The notes: generated by a model not told the origin, from the sequence alone. A stretch of DNA of 50,518 bases from Chromatiales bacterium (GCA_028280505.1 JANQLO010000020.1:1-50518); one strand, 5' to 3'. Counted from the first letter of the stretch, positions 15,556 to 27,094 are shown. A program made the numbers and translations.

Positions 15556-16919
15556 GGACTCGCCTGCGGCAGGATGAGTTTGAACTGGGCGCCGCCGTCC
15601 CTGGGGTTGCTCGCTTCGAGCCGGCCGCCGCATTGTTCGGTCGCGAGGTTGTAGCTGATATACAGGCCCAGGCCGGTGCCCTTGCCGACCGCCTTGGTGG
15701 TATAGAAGGGGTCGAACACGCGCAACAATTGATCCGCCGGGATGCCGGGGCCGTTATCGCGTACCAGTACGATGACCCGGTCTTGCGAACGCTCGACACG
15801 GATGTCGATGCGCGCGTCGGTCTTGCCTTCGACCGCGTCGGCGGCATTCTGCACCAGGTTGACCAGGATCTGATGGACATAGCCTTCGTAGCCGAGCAAC
15901 GACAACTCGCTCGGCATGTCGGTCGACAGCGTCGGTGGCTCGCGTCTGGCCTTGATCACCCATTCGGCCGCGGTATTGACCACGCGAATCAAATCGAAGT
16001 GCTGGCATTGTTGCTGATTCGGCGTCGAGAAACGTCGCAAATCCTCGACGATTTCGCCCACACGTTCGGCGCCTTCCAGCGAGCCTTCGATCAAGGGGCC
16101 GATATCCTGTAACAAGCGATCGATCTTCAGGCTTTCGCGCAAGGCCTCGCGCTCGTCGTCGGAGACGGAACCATGAATGGCGTTGAGGTATTCGGTGAGC
16201 CGCTGACCATAGCGTTTGAGGGCGTGCATGTTGCCGAACACGAAACTGATCGGGTTGTTCAGCTCATGGGCGACCCCGGCGACCAGCTGACCCAGCGAGG
16301 CCATTTTTTCCGATTGCACCAGTTGTTGCTGGGTGGTCTTGAGCTGGTCGTGGGCGTCTTTGAGATCCTGATACGCGCGACGCAATTCGCCGAGCGGTCG
16401 CCCGGTGATCACCAGGCCGGACAGGCGACCATTGTGATCGAATCGCGGGGTGCAGTTGATCGCGATCGGCGCGCCTTCGCCGTCGGCGCCGCGCAGTTCC
16501 ACCTCGCAGTCGGTGACCACGCCGGTACGGATGTGTTCGGCGAAGTCCTCGATCATGGGGGCGTATTCGGGCATGAACAGCGTCGCGATGGGTTGTCCCG
16601 TGACCTCGATGATCGGGCGGCCGATTAATCCGGCCAGTGCCTGGTTGACCTGCTGCACCCGGCCGCGGATATCGGCAACGATCAAGACGTCGCTGATCGA
16701 CGAGATCACGCTCTGAATGAATTGATGGGCCTCTTCGAGCCCGGCGTTCTTTTCCTCCAGTTCGACCTGGTAGCGCACGATATCGGCATAGATGCTGTCC
16801 ATGCGCTGGATCACCTCGATCCAGGCCGCTTCGTCCGATACCGACTCCGGGGTCTGGATGACCCGTTCGAGCAGGCCGCCGACGTCGTTTTCCATGAAGT
16901 CTTCCTTGGTGCTGCTCAT
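15552..16919 (-). CDS. hupT: PAS-domain sensor histidine kinase HupT/HoxJ
   Basis: A 455-residue soluble kinase. A coiled-coil N-terminus (to ~70) is followed by a PAS domain (~70-190: ISSISDVLIVADIRGRVQQVNQA). Next comes a short coil, the HisKA dimerisation domain with H-box SLGQLVAGVAHELNNPISF, and a HATPase domain with N-box LVNLVQNAADAV, G1 DNGPGIP and G2 GKGTGLGLYISYNL. There are no membrane segments. It lies directly upstream of hupUV in the same operon. Family knowledge: the PAS domain contacts the H2-sensing hydrogenase, which switches kinase activity toward HoxA/HupR. ATG 16919 is used; ATG 16895 is an alternative. Confidence 0.94.
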   Translation of the reverse strand: MSSTKEDFMENDVGGLLERVIQTPESVSDEAAWIEVIQRMDSIYADIVRYQVELEEKNAGLEEAHQFIQSVISSISDVLIVADIRGRVQQVNQALAGLIGRPIIEVTGQPIATLFMPEYAPMIEDFAEHIRTGVVTDCEVELRGADGEGAPIAINCTPRFDHNGRLSGLVITGRPLGELRRAYQDLKDAHDQLKTTQQQLVQSEKMASLGQLVAGVAHELNNPISFVFGNMHALKRYGQRLTEYLNAIHGSVSDDEREALRESLKIDRLLQDIGPLIEGSLEGAERVGEIVEDLRRFSTPNQQQCQHFDLIRVVNTAAEWVIKARREPPTLSTDMPSELSLLGYEGYVHQILVNLVQNAADAVEGKTDARIDIRVERSQDRVIVLVRDNGPGIPADQLLRVFDPFYTTKAVGKGTGLGLYISYNLATEQCGGRLEASNPRDGGAQFKLILPQASP

Positions 16920-16926
16920 GGTGAGA

Positions 16927-18408
16927 TTAGCGTCCCTTGGCGCTTAGTGGTTCCATACCGTCGACCTTCTCCAGGCCGTAGCGTTCCAGCTTGCTGCGCA
17001 GGCCGACCCGCGACAGGCCGAGTTCCTCGGCTGCGCGGGTCTTGTTCCAGCGATGGCGTATCAGGGTCTCTTTGACGATGCGTGCCTCGAGGTTCTCCAT
17101 ACGTTCCTTCAGGCTGCCTTCGGTTTGTCGAATAATGCCGAGGTCTTCGGTTTCCTCTTCGGCCGCGCCCTGCAAGATACGGGGCGATAGCAGATCGGCC
17201 GCGAGGGTGTCGTCTTCGGCGAGTACCAGCATGCGTTTCAATTCGTTTTGCAGTTCGCGCACATTACCGGGCCAATGATAGGCCTCCAGACAGGCGAGGG
17301 TTTCGCGGCTGATGCCCTTGACCGATTTGCCGAGTTGGCGTTGGAGATCGTCGAGCAAGGCGTGCGCGAGTACCGCGATGTCGTCGCGACGCTCGCGCAG
17401 CGGCGGCAACTCGATGGTGAAGGTGGCCAGGCGATAGTAAAGATCCTCGCGGAAACGGCCGGCTCTTACGTCGGCTTCGAGATCACGGTTGGTTGCCGCA
17501 ACCACGCGCACGTCGACCTTGCGGCGTTGATTGCTGCCCAGTGGGCGGATTTCGCCTTCTTGCAATACCCGCAGCAATTTGACCTGGAAGGCCGGCGAGA
17601 TCTCGCCGATTTCATCCAGGAATACTGTACCGCCGTCGGCCAGATCGAACAGACCGACCCGGTCTTCGCTGGCGCCGGTGAAGGCGCCGCGTTTGTGGCC
17701 GAACAACTCGCTTTCGAGCAGCTCGTCCGGCATGGCGCCGCAGTTCTCGGCGACGAAGGGGCCGTCTTGTCGCAGGCTGTTGTAATGCAAGGCGCGGGCG
17801 CAGAGTTCCTTGCCGGTACCCGATTCGCCGCTGATCAGCACGCTGACATCGTAGGGGGCGACCCGGCGCACCAGATCGCAGACGCCGTTCATGCAACTGT
17901 CGGGGCCGCGTACGATACCCTGGTCCCAATCGAAACGTTCGCGCAGGACCTGACGTTTGGCCTCGACGTCTTGCGACAGCGTCTCGGGTCGTAGCTTGAG
18001 TTCGTTTGCGAGTACGGTGTTCTGGCGTTGCAGATGAAACAGCTCGATGGCATTGCGCAGCTTCAGTAACAGCTTGTCCGGATGCCAGGGTTTGCTGATG
18101 TATTGATAAATCCCGGCGCGGTTGATGGCGTCGACGAGATCGCCGGCATCGGTAAAACCGGAGATGATGATCCGCACCACCTCGGGCCAGCGGTCGCGCA
18201 CGTCACTGAGAAATTCCACGCCGGTACGTCCCGGCATGCGCTGGTCGCACAGAATGGCCTGTACCCATTCCTTCTCGAGAATCTCTTCCGCCTCTTCGGC
18301 GCTTTGTGCGGTGAGTACCTCGAATTCCTCTTCGAGCGTGCGGCGCAGGGTCTCGAGCGAGCGCGGCTCGTCGTCGACCGCCAACACGGTCGGCAGGTTG
18401 GCGGTCAT
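16927..18408 (-). CDS. hoxA: Sigma54-dependent response regulator HoxA/HupR
   Basis: A 493-residue activator. Receiver domain 1-125 has VDDEP and phospho-acceptor Asp55 (LCDQRMPG). The AAA+ domain has Walker A GESGTGKE, the sigma54-contact loop GAFTGA, Walker [10 protein letters not shown] and an R-finger region. The C-terminal Fis-type HTH reads [24 protein letters not shown] 18408 ([15 protein letters not shown]) overlaps the hypB stop by 4 bp; upstream codons in frame are not family-like. It is the obvious activator of the -24/-12 promoters at 23739, 24152 and 28412. HupR/HoxA proteins typically activate when unphosphorylated. Confidence 0.95.
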   Translation of the reverse strand: MTANLPTVLAVDDEPRSLETLRRTLEEEFEVLTAQSAEEAEEILEKEWVQAILCDQRMPGRTGVEFLSDVRDRWPEVVRIIISGFTDAGDLVDAINRAGIYQYISKPWHPDKLLLKLRNAIELFHLQRQNTVLANELKLRPETLSQDVEAKRQVLRERFDWDQGIVRGPDSCMNGVCDLVRRVAPYDVSVLISGESGTGKELCARALHYNSLRQDGPFVAENCGAMPDELLESELFGHKRGAFTGASEDRVGLFDLADGGTVFLDEIGEISPAFQVKLLRVLQEGEIRPLGSNQRRKVDVRVVAATNRDLEADVRAGRFREDLYYRLATFTIELPPLRERRDDIAVLAHALLDDLQRQLGKSVKGISRETLACLEAYHWPGNVRELQNELKRMLVLAEDDTLAADLLSPRILQGAAEEETEDLGIIRQTEGSLKERMENLEARIVKETLIRHRWNKTRAAEELGLSRVGLRSKLERYGLEKVDGMEPLSAKGR

Positions 18409-19325
18409 GCGGCACTCCCGGTCAGTTCGGTATCGGTATCGAGGTTCAACAGCGGATGGCCGATCAGTCGGATACGTCGGGTCGAACGGATCCAATCGTA
18501 CCAATGGTTCATGCCTTGGCCGGTGGTTGCAGAAACCTGCAATACCTTGAGCCTGGGATTGACCCGCTGTGCATATTCGATGCACTTGCCGACATCGAAA
18601 TTGAGATGCGGCAGCAGGTCGATCTTGTTCAGCAGCATCAGATCGGCGGCATGAAACATATCCGGATACTTGATCGGTTTGTCTTCGCCTTCGGTGATCG
18701 ACAGAATCGCGACCTTGTGTGCCTCACCCAGATCGAACGCCGCCGGGCAGACCAGATTGCCGACGTTCTCGATAAACAACACCGAGCCGGGTTCGGGATC
18801 GAGGCTGCCCATCGCGTGTCCGACCTGATGGGCGTCGAGATGACAACCCTTGCCGGTGTTGACCTGGATGGCGCGCACGCCGGTGGCGCGGATGCGCTCG
18901 GCATCGTTGCTGGTCTCCTGATCGCCTTCGATCACCGATAGTGACAATGCGTCTTTGAGGTCGTCGAGGGTGCGTGTAAGCAAGGTGGTTTTGCCCGAGC
19001 CGGGGCTGGAGACCAGGTTCAGCGCCAAAATGCCCAGGTCGGCCAAACGTTCGCGATTGGCCATGGCGTAGCCGTCGTTCTTGCTCAGGATATCCTGTTC
19101 GATCTGCACCATGCGCGCCTGGCTCATGCCGGGGACGTGGGCGCGTGCCGGACCCTTTCCATAGTGGTGATGGGCATGACCGTCGTGATGGTGATCATGG
19201 GTATGGTCATGCTCGTGTGAGTGACCGTGCGTATGATGATCCTCGTGCGTGTGATCATGCTTTTGATGGTTCGCGTGGCCTTCAATTCGGCTTTCGCCTT
19301 CGCCGCATCCACAGACGGTGCACAT
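18405..19325 (-). CDS. hypB: Hydrogenase nickel incorporation GTPase HypB
   Basis: A 306-residue GTPase that delivers nickel to the large-subunit precursor with HypA. The N-terminus has the CTVCGCG metal-binding motif and a histidine-rich stretch (about residues 18-55, more than 20 His) that can store nickel. The G domain shows [11 protein letters not shown] (P-loop), [10 protein letters not shown], the metal/dimer site, and NKIDLL (G4). It follows hypA with a one-base overlap and precedes hoxA with a 4-bp overlap. Confidence 0.97.
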   Translation of the reverse strand: MCTVCGCGEGESRIEGHANHQKHDHTHEDHHTHGHSHEHDHTHDHHHDGHAHHHYGKGPARAHVPGMSQARMVQIEQDILSKNDGYAMANRERLADLGILALNLVSSPGSGKTTLLTRTLDDLKDALSLSVIEGDQETSNDAERIRATGVRAIQVNTGKGCHLDAHQVGHAMGSLDPEPGSVLFIENVGNLVCPAAFDLGEAHKVAILSITEGEDKPIKYPDMFHAADLMLLNKIDLLPHLNFDVGKCIEYAQRVNPRLKVLQVSATTGQGMNHWYDWIRSTRRIRLIGHPLLNLDTDTELTGSAA

Positions 19326-19666
19326 TATTCGACCTCCAACTCTTTGATTCGCATTTCATCGCCGCCACTGACGTGCAACTGATAACCGCCGCAACGTGGA
19401 CAGGGCTGATGGCGTTCGCTGATGTCGACCGAGGTATCGCATTGCAGACACCAGGCGTTCGCCGGTAATTGAATAATCTCCAGGCGGCTGCCTTCGGCCA
19501 AGGTGCCGCGGCATACCACGTCGAAGCTGAATTCCATTGCCTGAATCTCGACCCCGGCCAGTGCGCCGATCTCCAGCCAGACGGTTTTGACCTTGTCGTA
19601 TTGCTGCGCGGCGGCCTGATCCTCGAGGATCTGCAGTATGCCTTCGCAAAGCGACATCTCGTGCAT
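19325..19666 (-). CDS. hypA: Hydrogenase nickel metallochaperone HypA
   Basis: A 113-residue protein that begins MHEMSLCEG, with the nickel-binding His2. It carries two CxxC zinc motifs (WCLQC and CPRC). Works with HypB to insert nickel. The start overlaps the hupK stop by one base (TGATG). Length and spacing match the family. Confidence 0.97.
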   Translation of the reverse strand: MHEMSLCEGILQILEDQAAAQQYDKVKTVWLEIGALAGVEIQAMEFSFDVVCRGTLAEGSRLEIIQLPANAWCLQCDTSVDISERHQPCPRCGGYQLHVSGGDEMRIKELEVE

Positions 19667-20832
19667 CAGGCGTCCTCCTCCACCTCAAGGTTATAGCCGA
19701 CGCAGGGATCGAGCGCGTGGATCAGCAGCTTGGCCTGGCTGCGAGCCGTCGCGGCATCGTCCTCATGGATTTCGCGCAAAGCCGCTATTGCCGGGCCCTG
19801 CGGGCCGAAATTCCACTCGGTGGGTGCCAGGATGCGATAGCGGGCAATACGGTCTCCGTCCAGGACAACGCGGTGACACAGACGACCACGCGCCGCCTCC
19901 AATTGCGAGAGGCCCGGTGCTTCGGAGAAGCGTGACTCGTCCGGTGATGCCTGGCGCAGCGCGCCGGCCAGACGCGCGATCTCGAGCAATCGCGCGACCA
20001 ATCGCAACTGCAGACCATGACCGAACTCATTGGCCAGTTCACCCAACAAGGGATGTGTCTGCAGACGTGCTGCCGGGCCGGTCTCGCCGGTGATGCCATC
20101 CCACGACGGTGTGGCAATGAAGTCATCAGCGTTGTCGCCATCGAGACGTTCGAGTAGACGGCCGCTGTCGAGATCCGGCAACACATCGGTGCGGGTGCGA
20201 CCGAGTGTCTGCCAGCCGCGTTGAGCGACCATGCGAAGTAGATTGGCCGCGGGTGTGTCGGTGTTTGCGACCCAGATATCGAGGTCATCGATATCCAGCG
20301 CCGCCCATTTATCCGGCGTGCTGCCGAACAATGTTCGTGTCAACGCCTCGTTGAGTGCTTTGGTGAGCTCGTCGAAGACGCCGTGCCGTGTATCGGCATC
20401 CGCCAGCCCGGGTCGGGTACACAGTCTTTGCCGTGGATCGACGGCCAGCTTTGCGGCCTCGAGAATCTTGATCAATGTGGCCAGGGTGTCGCCGGCCTGT
20501 TGCCTGCCGTAGAACTCGGGCCATTCGAGCAACACACGCCAAAGGTGTTCACGCAGGGTTTCGATTTGCTTGAGTCGATCGCGCGCGTCTTCGACCGCAT
20601 TGCCCGCCGGGGTACCGGCGGCGGATTCGATCGCACGCACGGCGGCGATGCGTTGAGCCTGGCCGCAGACGTTGAACAGCAACGGAATCAGTTTGAGGGT
20701 TTCGCCGATCGCCTTGCCTTCGAACAGTTGGGCGGCGTGCAAAGGACGGGTCGAGACGATGCGTGCATCGCCACCTTGTGGCGATAGGTGAATGTCGAGC
20801 CGACCTTCGATGCTGCCGTCGGACAGGTTCAT
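19666..20832 (-). CDS. hupK: Hydrogenase assembly protein HupK
   Basis: A 388-residue protein with weak large-subunit resemblance. The C-terminal part has EAARGRLCHRVVLDGDRIARYRILAPTEW, then a single-cysteine LDPCV remnant of the second Ni motif. The first CxxC motif is absent (FNVCGQAQ has only one Cys). HupK/HoxV proteins are thought to act as scaffolds for the NiFe(CN)2CO unit during maturation of O2-exposed uptake hydrogenases. It overlaps hupJ by 4 bp. Confidence 0.88.
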   Translation of the reverse strand: MNLSDGSIEGRLDIHLSPQGGDARIVSTRPLHAAQLFEGKAIGETLKLIPLLFNVCGQAQRIAAVRAIESAAGTPAGNAVEDARDRLKQIETLREHLWRVLLEWPEFYGRQQAGDTLATLIKILEAAKLAVDPRQRLCTRPGLADADTRHGVFDELTKALNEALTRTLFGSTPDKWAALDIDDLDIWVANTDTPAANLLRMVAQRGWQTLGRTRTDVLPDLDSGRLLERLDGDNADDFIATPSWDGITGETGPAARLQTHPLLGELANEFGHGLQLRLVARLLEIARLAGALRQASPDESRFSEAPGLSQLEAARGRLCHRVVLDGDRIARYRILAPTEWNFGPQGPAIAALREIHEDDAATARSQAKLLIHALDPCVGYNLEVEEDA

Positions 20833-21425
20833 GATGTCGGTTCCCTGAGTCGTCCGCGGAGAAATTCGCGTCGGCTAAGCGGTACCTCGGTGAGCTTTTC
20901 CTCCAACGGTCGTTGTGGGGGCGCGTCTTGCGCATCGTTTTCGTCGTCGTCCTCGCCATGCCAGCGACGTTCGATTTCGGTGGCATGGGTGTGCGCGGTT
21001 TCATCGCGACATTCGGGGTCGTCGATCGCCGCCAATGCGGCACGCGCGACTTCGACCGCGGTCGCCTGGTCGGCAATCTCCAACACCGGTGATAACAAGG
21101 AGCAGCTCAGATAGCGCCCGATCGACTCTTCGGCTGCCATGAGGAACTCGTAGTTGCCCGAGGCGAAGGTTTGCATATGGCGGCTGCCGACAGCATTGTC
21201 CGCCCAGGTGTCGCCTTCTTCGGGCAGGATGATCAAGCTAATGAACCAGGGTGTTATCAAGGCACCGAAGCAACCCTTGTCGATGCGTCGAAAACCAAGT
21301 GCCTGAACCTGCAGTGCCGGGTTCAGGATGGGTACATCGGCCATTCGGGTTTGCTGCACATGGCGGAAATGCCGTTCCAGCCCCTGGGTGAGTGCATCGA
21401 TATGGAGATCGGATTCGATGTTCAT
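20829..21425 (-). CDS. hupJ: HybE/HupJ-family hydrogenase assembly chaperone
   Basis: A 198-residue chaperone of the HybE family, with ALGFRRIDKGCFGALITPWFISLIILPE and the FASGNYEFLMAAEESIGRYL segment. The C-terminal ~55 residues are acidic, then end LSRREFLRGRL, an RR motif also seen at the end of the paralogue at 34309. Family members bind the Tat-signal small subunit or escort assembly. It lies 14 bp after hupI and overlaps hupK. Confidence 0.88.
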   Translation of the reverse strand: MNIESDLHIDALTQGLERHFRHVQQTRMADVPILNPALQVQALGFRRIDKGCFGALITPWFISLIILPEEGDTWADNAVGSRHMQTFASGNYEFLMAAEESIGRYLSCSLLSPVLEIADQATAVEVARAALAAIDDPECRDETAHTHATEIERRWHGEDDDENDAQDAPPQRPLEEKLTEVPLSRREFLRGRLREPTS

Positions 21426-21439
21426 GTCGTATCAGCGAA

Positions 21440-21658
21440 TTACTCGCCCAGAATCACCATGAATTGTTCTTTTGCGCCGTCGCATTCCGGGCAGCGCCAG
21501 TGCTCCGGCAAGGCGCTGAATGGCGTGCCGGCGGCGATCTGCCAATAGTCGTCACCCTCGGTCGGATCGTAGACATGCCAGCAGATCTTGCATTCCATGC
21601 GCGCATCGTCGGCCAGACGGGCGGCGTCGCCACCATAAGAACCCTCGAAGGTCTTCAT
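21440..21658 (-). CDS. hupI: Rubredoxin-type protein HupI
   Basis: A 72-residue rubredoxin with both iron-binding pairs, MECKICWHVYDP and WRCPECDGAK. ATG 21658 is chosen because it overlaps the hupH stop (ATGA). Known role in related operons: electron-transfer partner in maturation of the hydrogenase small subunit when oxygen is present. Confidence 0.94.
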   Translation of the reverse strand: MKTFEGSYGGDAARLADDARMECKICWHVYDPTEGDDYWQIAAGTPFSALPEHWRCPECDGAKEQFMVILGE

Positions 21659-22515
21659 CGGTAGAGTTCCAGGATTTCGTCCAGGCGTTCGGCGCTGTCC
21701 GCGAGATCCTCGGCGGCGGCCTGTGCGACCGCGGGTACGTCGACGATTTCGATGGTGTTGAGGATCAGTGCGTCCTGCGAGTTGAAGTATTTGATCCACC
21801 AACCATTGGCGTGCGCGGTGCTGCCGATGCGGCAGTTGCCATAGCCGCGTGACAAGATGGTCACCGGGCCGACACCGAGGCGTTCACCGAGCAGCATGAG
21901 GTCGCCGTCAGTCAGCGGTAGCAACGACAGGTTGATGGTATGGCCGGGGTCGCCGGGACGGTAATCGTGCAGCTTTTCGGCGAGTTCGACCAATAGGGCC
22001 GGTGCGTTCTGGATCGCCGGATCGCCGGTGTCGACGTCGGTATCGATGGCTGCATGAGACGCATCGAACGGGGTGTTGCACACGATATCGGGCACCGCGC
22101 CGATTTCGATAGTGTCGCGTATCACCCGCTCATGCGAATCGAAGTGCTGCACGCGCCATATGCCGGCGAGTACGGCCTCCTGGGCACGAATAGGTGAGGG
22201 ACCGTCACAGGTGACGCTGACCTCGCCTTCGCCCAATGCCTGGTTGACGAAGTCCAGGTCGTCTTCGGTGAGTCCGCCGAGATCGACCACGCCGACCGGT
22301 GCATCGGGGCGCCATTGCCTGAGTTCATGCAGCACTTGTTCGAGTACACCTTTGCCTTCGACCACCTGGGTGATCTCTTCGGGCTCGGGCAGTATGGGTT
22401 GATGATAGGTCTGCATCTCCGACGGCATGGACAGGTATTCGAGTCCGTCGTCCTGTTCCGACGGTTGGCTGCCGGGGCCGACCGCGACGACGGGGATGTC
22501 ACGAAACTTATGCAT
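21655..22515 (-). CDS. hupH: Hydrogenase expression/formation protein HupH (HyaF family)
   Basis: A 286-residue HupH/HyaF protein with two homologous halves. It contains VGVVDLGGLTEDDLDFVNQALGEGEVSV and, later, LSLLPLTDGDLMLLGERLGVGPVTILSRGYGNCRIGSTAHANGWW (internal duplication of the ...LGEG.V.. unit). It assists small-subunit maturation. I use ATG 22515 (MHKFRDIPVV), which overlaps hupG by 8 bp. Confidence 0.9.
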   Translation of the reverse strand: MHKFRDIPVVAVGPGSQPSEQDDGLEYLSMPSEMQTYHQPILPEPEEITQVVEGKGVLEQVLHELRQWRPDAPVGVVDLGGLTEDDLDFVNQALGEGEVSVTCDGPSPIRAQEAVLAGIWRVQHFDSHERVIRDTIEIGAVPDIVCNTPFDASHAAIDTDVDTGDPAIQNAPALLVELAEKLHDYRPGDPGHTINLSLLPLTDGDLMLLGERLGVGPVTILSRGYGNCRIGSTAHANGWWIKYFNSQDALILNTIEIVDVPAVAQAAAEDLADSAERLDEILELYR

Positions 22516-22939
22516 GGGCCTGCTCCAGCGGTTCGTTGACCAGTGGTATTCCGACCCCCGGGTTGTGGCGTGGTTCGGCATTCAGGATCTCGGGGATGCG
22601 CTGCATGTATTCCGACCAGTCGCGCACCTTCGAGATCTTGCCGAGGAATCGGCCATCGCGCAGAAAAACCAGGCTCGGCCAGACATGGATGTCGTAACGA
22701 TGTTTCAACACCTCTTCGACGGACCGGTCGACAACCACCGGCTTGAACCTTGCGGGAAAGGCGCGCACCAACTCGGGCAGGATGACCGCGACATCATTGG
22801 CCTCGGGATAGCGCTTGGGGTCACCGCTGAAGAACAGCACTTGGGTGGTCTCGCGTTGTAAAAAGCCTTCGAGATTGTCCGTGGTGACGAGGGGATAACC
22901 GTGGTGTTCGATGAGTTGGTCGATCAGGGGTGAAGACAT
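22508..22939 (-). CDS. hupG: Thioredoxin-like hydrogenase chaperone HupG (HyaE family)
   Basis: A 143-residue protein with a thioredoxin fold (FKPVVVDRSVEEVLKHRYDIHVWPSLVFLRDG) but no CxxC active site, as in the HyaE/HupG family. These chaperones bind the Tat signal of the small-subunit precursor before export. A strong GAGGAGG ribosome binding site precedes ATG 22939. Confidence 0.9.
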   Translation of the reverse strand: MSSPLIDQLIEHHGYPLVTTDNLEGFLQRETTQVLFFSGDPKRYPEANDVAVILPELVRAFPARFKPVVVDRSVEEVLKHRYDIHVWPSLVFLRDGRFLGKISKVRDWSEYMQRIPEILNAEPRHNPGVGIPLVNEPLEQAHA

Positions 22940-23004
22940 GGTGTTCGTCCTCCTCGAATGGGATTGGCTGACCGATGCGGTCTTGCTGGTTTGTGAGCCC
23001 GGCA

Positions 23005-23700
23005 TCAGTCGTTCCGCCGATGGTCGATATCGACCCGGATGCCGCCCGAGTCGAACTGCTGCGGCTTGGGATCGAAAGTGAAGTTGTCGTCGCGCAATAC
23101 GCGTTCGTCGCCGAGACGACAGGCATTGTGCGAATCCGGTCGTTGGCTTTCGTACGGCTGGATGGCGAGTTGCTCCGGGTGCAATCCGGCATCGCCGGTC
23201 AATACCAGCTCTCGCCGCTGATGGCCGATGCTCTTGGATGCCAACCAGGCGAGTGCGGCGTCGATGGCCGGGTCGATTTGTGCACGTACGCTGGGGCGTA
23301 GGCTACCGCCGTAGTCTTCCAGCTCTTCCGGTTGCACACCGATTAGTAGGATGTGCTGCGGGTAGTCGCCCATGAGCTCGGCCATTGCCAGCACCTCTTG
23401 GAACCCGGTCTGGTGCAGGCTCATCTTTTTGGCGCCCATGAAGCTGGGTACATCGTCGCCTTCGATGCGTTTCAATGTGCCGGGCGGCAGCCCATAGTCG
23501 ATGGCATCGAATACCACGAGGACGTCCGCATCGCGTACGTGCTGTACCAAATAGATGCCCTGGGTGCCGCCGTCGATCAGTTTGACCTCGTCATCGAAAG
23601 CAACCTGCCGGTGTAATTGCTCGACCGCGCGGACCCCGAAGCCCTCGTCGGCCCACAACACATTACCGATACCCAGGATGGTGACCTTGGGTGTATTCAT
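23005..23700 (-). CDS. hupD: Hydrogenase maturation endopeptidase HupD
   Basis: A 231-residue aspartic-type endopeptidase that removes the C-terminal tail of the HupL precursor after nickel insertion. Ni-sensing residues of the HybD family are present: Glu in GNVLWADEGFG, Asp in VVFDAIDYG, His in KKMSLHQTG. The last ~35 residues extend beyond the usual ~200-residue length. First gene of the minus-strand operon, with a sigma54-type promoter 39-54 bp upstream. Confidence 0.95.
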   Translation of the reverse strand: MNTPKVTILGIGNVLWADEGFGVRAVEQLHRQVAFDDEVKLIDGGTQGIYLVQHVRDADVLVVFDAIDYGLPPGTLKRIEGDDVPSFMGAKKMSLHQTGFQEVLAMAELMGDYPQHILLIGVQPEELEDYGGSLRPSVRAQIDPAIDAALAWLASKSIGHQRRELVLTGDAGLHPEQLAIQPYESQRPDSHNACRLGDERVLRDDNFTFDPKPQQFDSGGIRVDIDHRRND

Positions 23701-23738
23701 CGTGGCTCCTGGATCAAAAACCCTTTGTCTTCGATACC

Positions 23739-23754
23739 GGCAAGTAGTGTGCCG
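23739..23754 (-). promoter_or_regulatory. Sigma54 (-24/-12) promoter of the hupD-hypE operon
   Basis: On the minus strand CGGCACA-CTAC-TTGCC matches the -24/-12 consensus TGGCACR-N4-TTGCW except at the two outermost bases, with GG and GC spaced correctly. The expected transcript start is about 23728, some 28 nt before hupD. Confidence 0.75.
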
Positions 23755-24151
23755 ATTTGACGCTGATCAATTAAGTAACTGAGTTGACTCGTGATTTCGC
23801 ACGAATAATTTTGTCGGTTTTTTCTGGGCGGAAAATAGCTTTCCGATAGATCGATCGATTTGGAAAGTTTAGTTCAGTCGGGCCGGCTGTCGACTTTGCG
23901 ATGGCGCTAAGAGCGGGCGGTGATCATTTCCGAGCTGGAATACGAGTTGCCGAAAGGCCCTTGCAGTCGTACGGATATTTGGCATTGCGATTTGGGCTGG
24001 GAAATTCTCTATCGTGTTTTTTCTGCGCTGTCTTTGATGCAAAGCAACTTACCGAAGCATGATCGGGTTTTCCTGACCGGTTTTCGATTCCGTGTGCGCC
24101 GAAAACTCCATAAACGACAAAAAACACTGAAAAACAACACAAAATTTCAGC
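23755..24151. promoter_or_regulatory. Divergent regulatory region between the two hup operons
   Basis: About 400 bp of AT-richer DNA without a credible gene, between two diverging -24/-12 promoters. It holds a palindrome CTTTG-ATG-CAAAG at 24032-24044, about 110 bp upstream of the hupS promoter, a reasonable distance for an activator site. A run of A-tracts at 24105-24150 could bend DNA or bind IHF. Specific HoxA sites are not proven. Confidence 0.5.
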
Positions 24152-24167
24152 TGGCAGGTTCCTTGCA
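24152..24167 (+). promoter_or_regulatory. Sigma54 (-24/-12) promoter of hupSL
   Basis: TGGCAGG-TTCC-TTGCA matches the consensus at all but one position (C to G). The transcript would start near 24178, 35 nt before the hupS ATG, with GGGAGAGG as ribosome binding site. Confidence 0.85.
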
Positions 24168-24212
24168 GAAGTCCGGTCGAAAGCCGTCGGCGATAAAAAA
24201 CGGGAGAGGCGT

Positions 24213-25279
24213 ATGACCGAGACATTCTACGAAGTGATGCGGAGGCAGGGCATAACGCGCCGCAGCTTCCTGAAGTACTGCAGCCTGACGGCGGCGGCAC
24301 TGGGCCTGGGTCCGGCGTTCGTGCCGAAGATCGCGCATGCGATGGAAAACAAACCGCGCATTCCGGTGATCTGGTTACACGGTCTGGAATGTACCTGCTG
24401 CACCGAATCGTTCATTCGCTCCGCGCATCCGCTGGCCAAGGATGTGATCTTGTCCATGATCTCTTTGGACTATGACGACACCATCATGGCCGCCGCCGGT
24501 GAGCAGGCCGAGGCGATCATCGACGAGACCATCGCAAAGTACGATGGCAACTTCATCCTCGCCTGCGAAGGCAATCCGCCGCTGAACCAGGACGGCATGT
24601 CCTGCATCATCGCCGGCAAGCCCTATCTCGAACAGCTCAAGCATGCGGCGGCGCATTGCAAGGCGATCATCTCCTGGGGGTCGTGCGCCTCCTACGGTTG
24701 TGTGCAGGCAGCCAAACCGAACCCGACCCGTGCGGTACCGATTCACAAGGTGATTCACGACAAGCCGATCATCAAGGTGCCGGGTTGTCCGCCGATTGCC
24801 GAGGTGATGACCTCGGTCATCACCTACATGCTGACCTTCGATCAGATCCCTGAACTCGATCGTCAGGGGCGGCCGAAGATGTTTTATAGCCAGCGTATCC
24901 ACGACAAGTGCTATCGGCGGCCGCATTTCGATGCCGGCCAGTTTGTCGAAAGCTGGGACGACGAGGGTGCGCGCAAGGGTTACTGCCTCTACAAGGTGGG
25001 TTGCAAAGGTCCGACTACCTACAACGCCTGTTCCACCACTCGCTGGAACGAGGGCACCTCATTTCCGATCCAGGCCGGGCACGGTTGTATCGGCTGTTCC
25101 GAAGACGGTTTCTGGGACAAGGGCTCCTGGTATGCCCGTCTTACCGACATCAAACAGTTCGGCGTCGAGAGCACGGCCGACGTGATCGGCGGCACTCTGG
25201 CGGCAACGGTCGGTGCTGCGACCGCGGTGCATCTCGGTGTCAGTGTCGTGAAACGTGCCCAGCAGAAAGGAGACCAGGA

Positions 25280-25283
<4 letters not shown>
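24213..25283 (+). CDS. hupS: Uptake [NiFe]-hydrogenase small subunit, O2-tolerant type
   Basis: A 356-residue Fe-S subunit exported by Tat (RRSFLKYC, hydrophobic stretch, AHA cleavage site near 43). It transfers electrons from the NiFe site through three clusters. Proximal-cluster ligands are Cys60, Cys62, Cys63 (LECTCCTES), Cys158 and Cys163 (GSCASYGC) and Cys192 (PGCPP). The extra Cys62 and Cys163 define the [4Fe-3S] cluster of O2-tolerant group 1d enzymes. Distal His/Cys and medial cysteines are present ([33 protein letters not shown]). A C-terminal hydrophobic helix anchors it in the membrane. It overlaps hupL by 4 bp. Confidence 0.97.

Positions 25284-27094
<1,811 letters not shown>

Noticed and set aside
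14549-15880. In-frame upstream extension of the hupV reading frame
   Set aside because: It overlaps hupU and hupT in another frame and is low-complexity Arg-rich; hupV starts at ATG 14548 with the usual 4-bp overlap.
23920-24216. 98-codon plus-strand ORF in the hup divergent region
   Set aside because: It runs through the hupS -24/-12 promoter and has no start signal or family features.
24908-25279. In-frame upstream extension of the hupL reading frame
   Set aside because: Shadow of hupS; hupL starts at ATG 25280.
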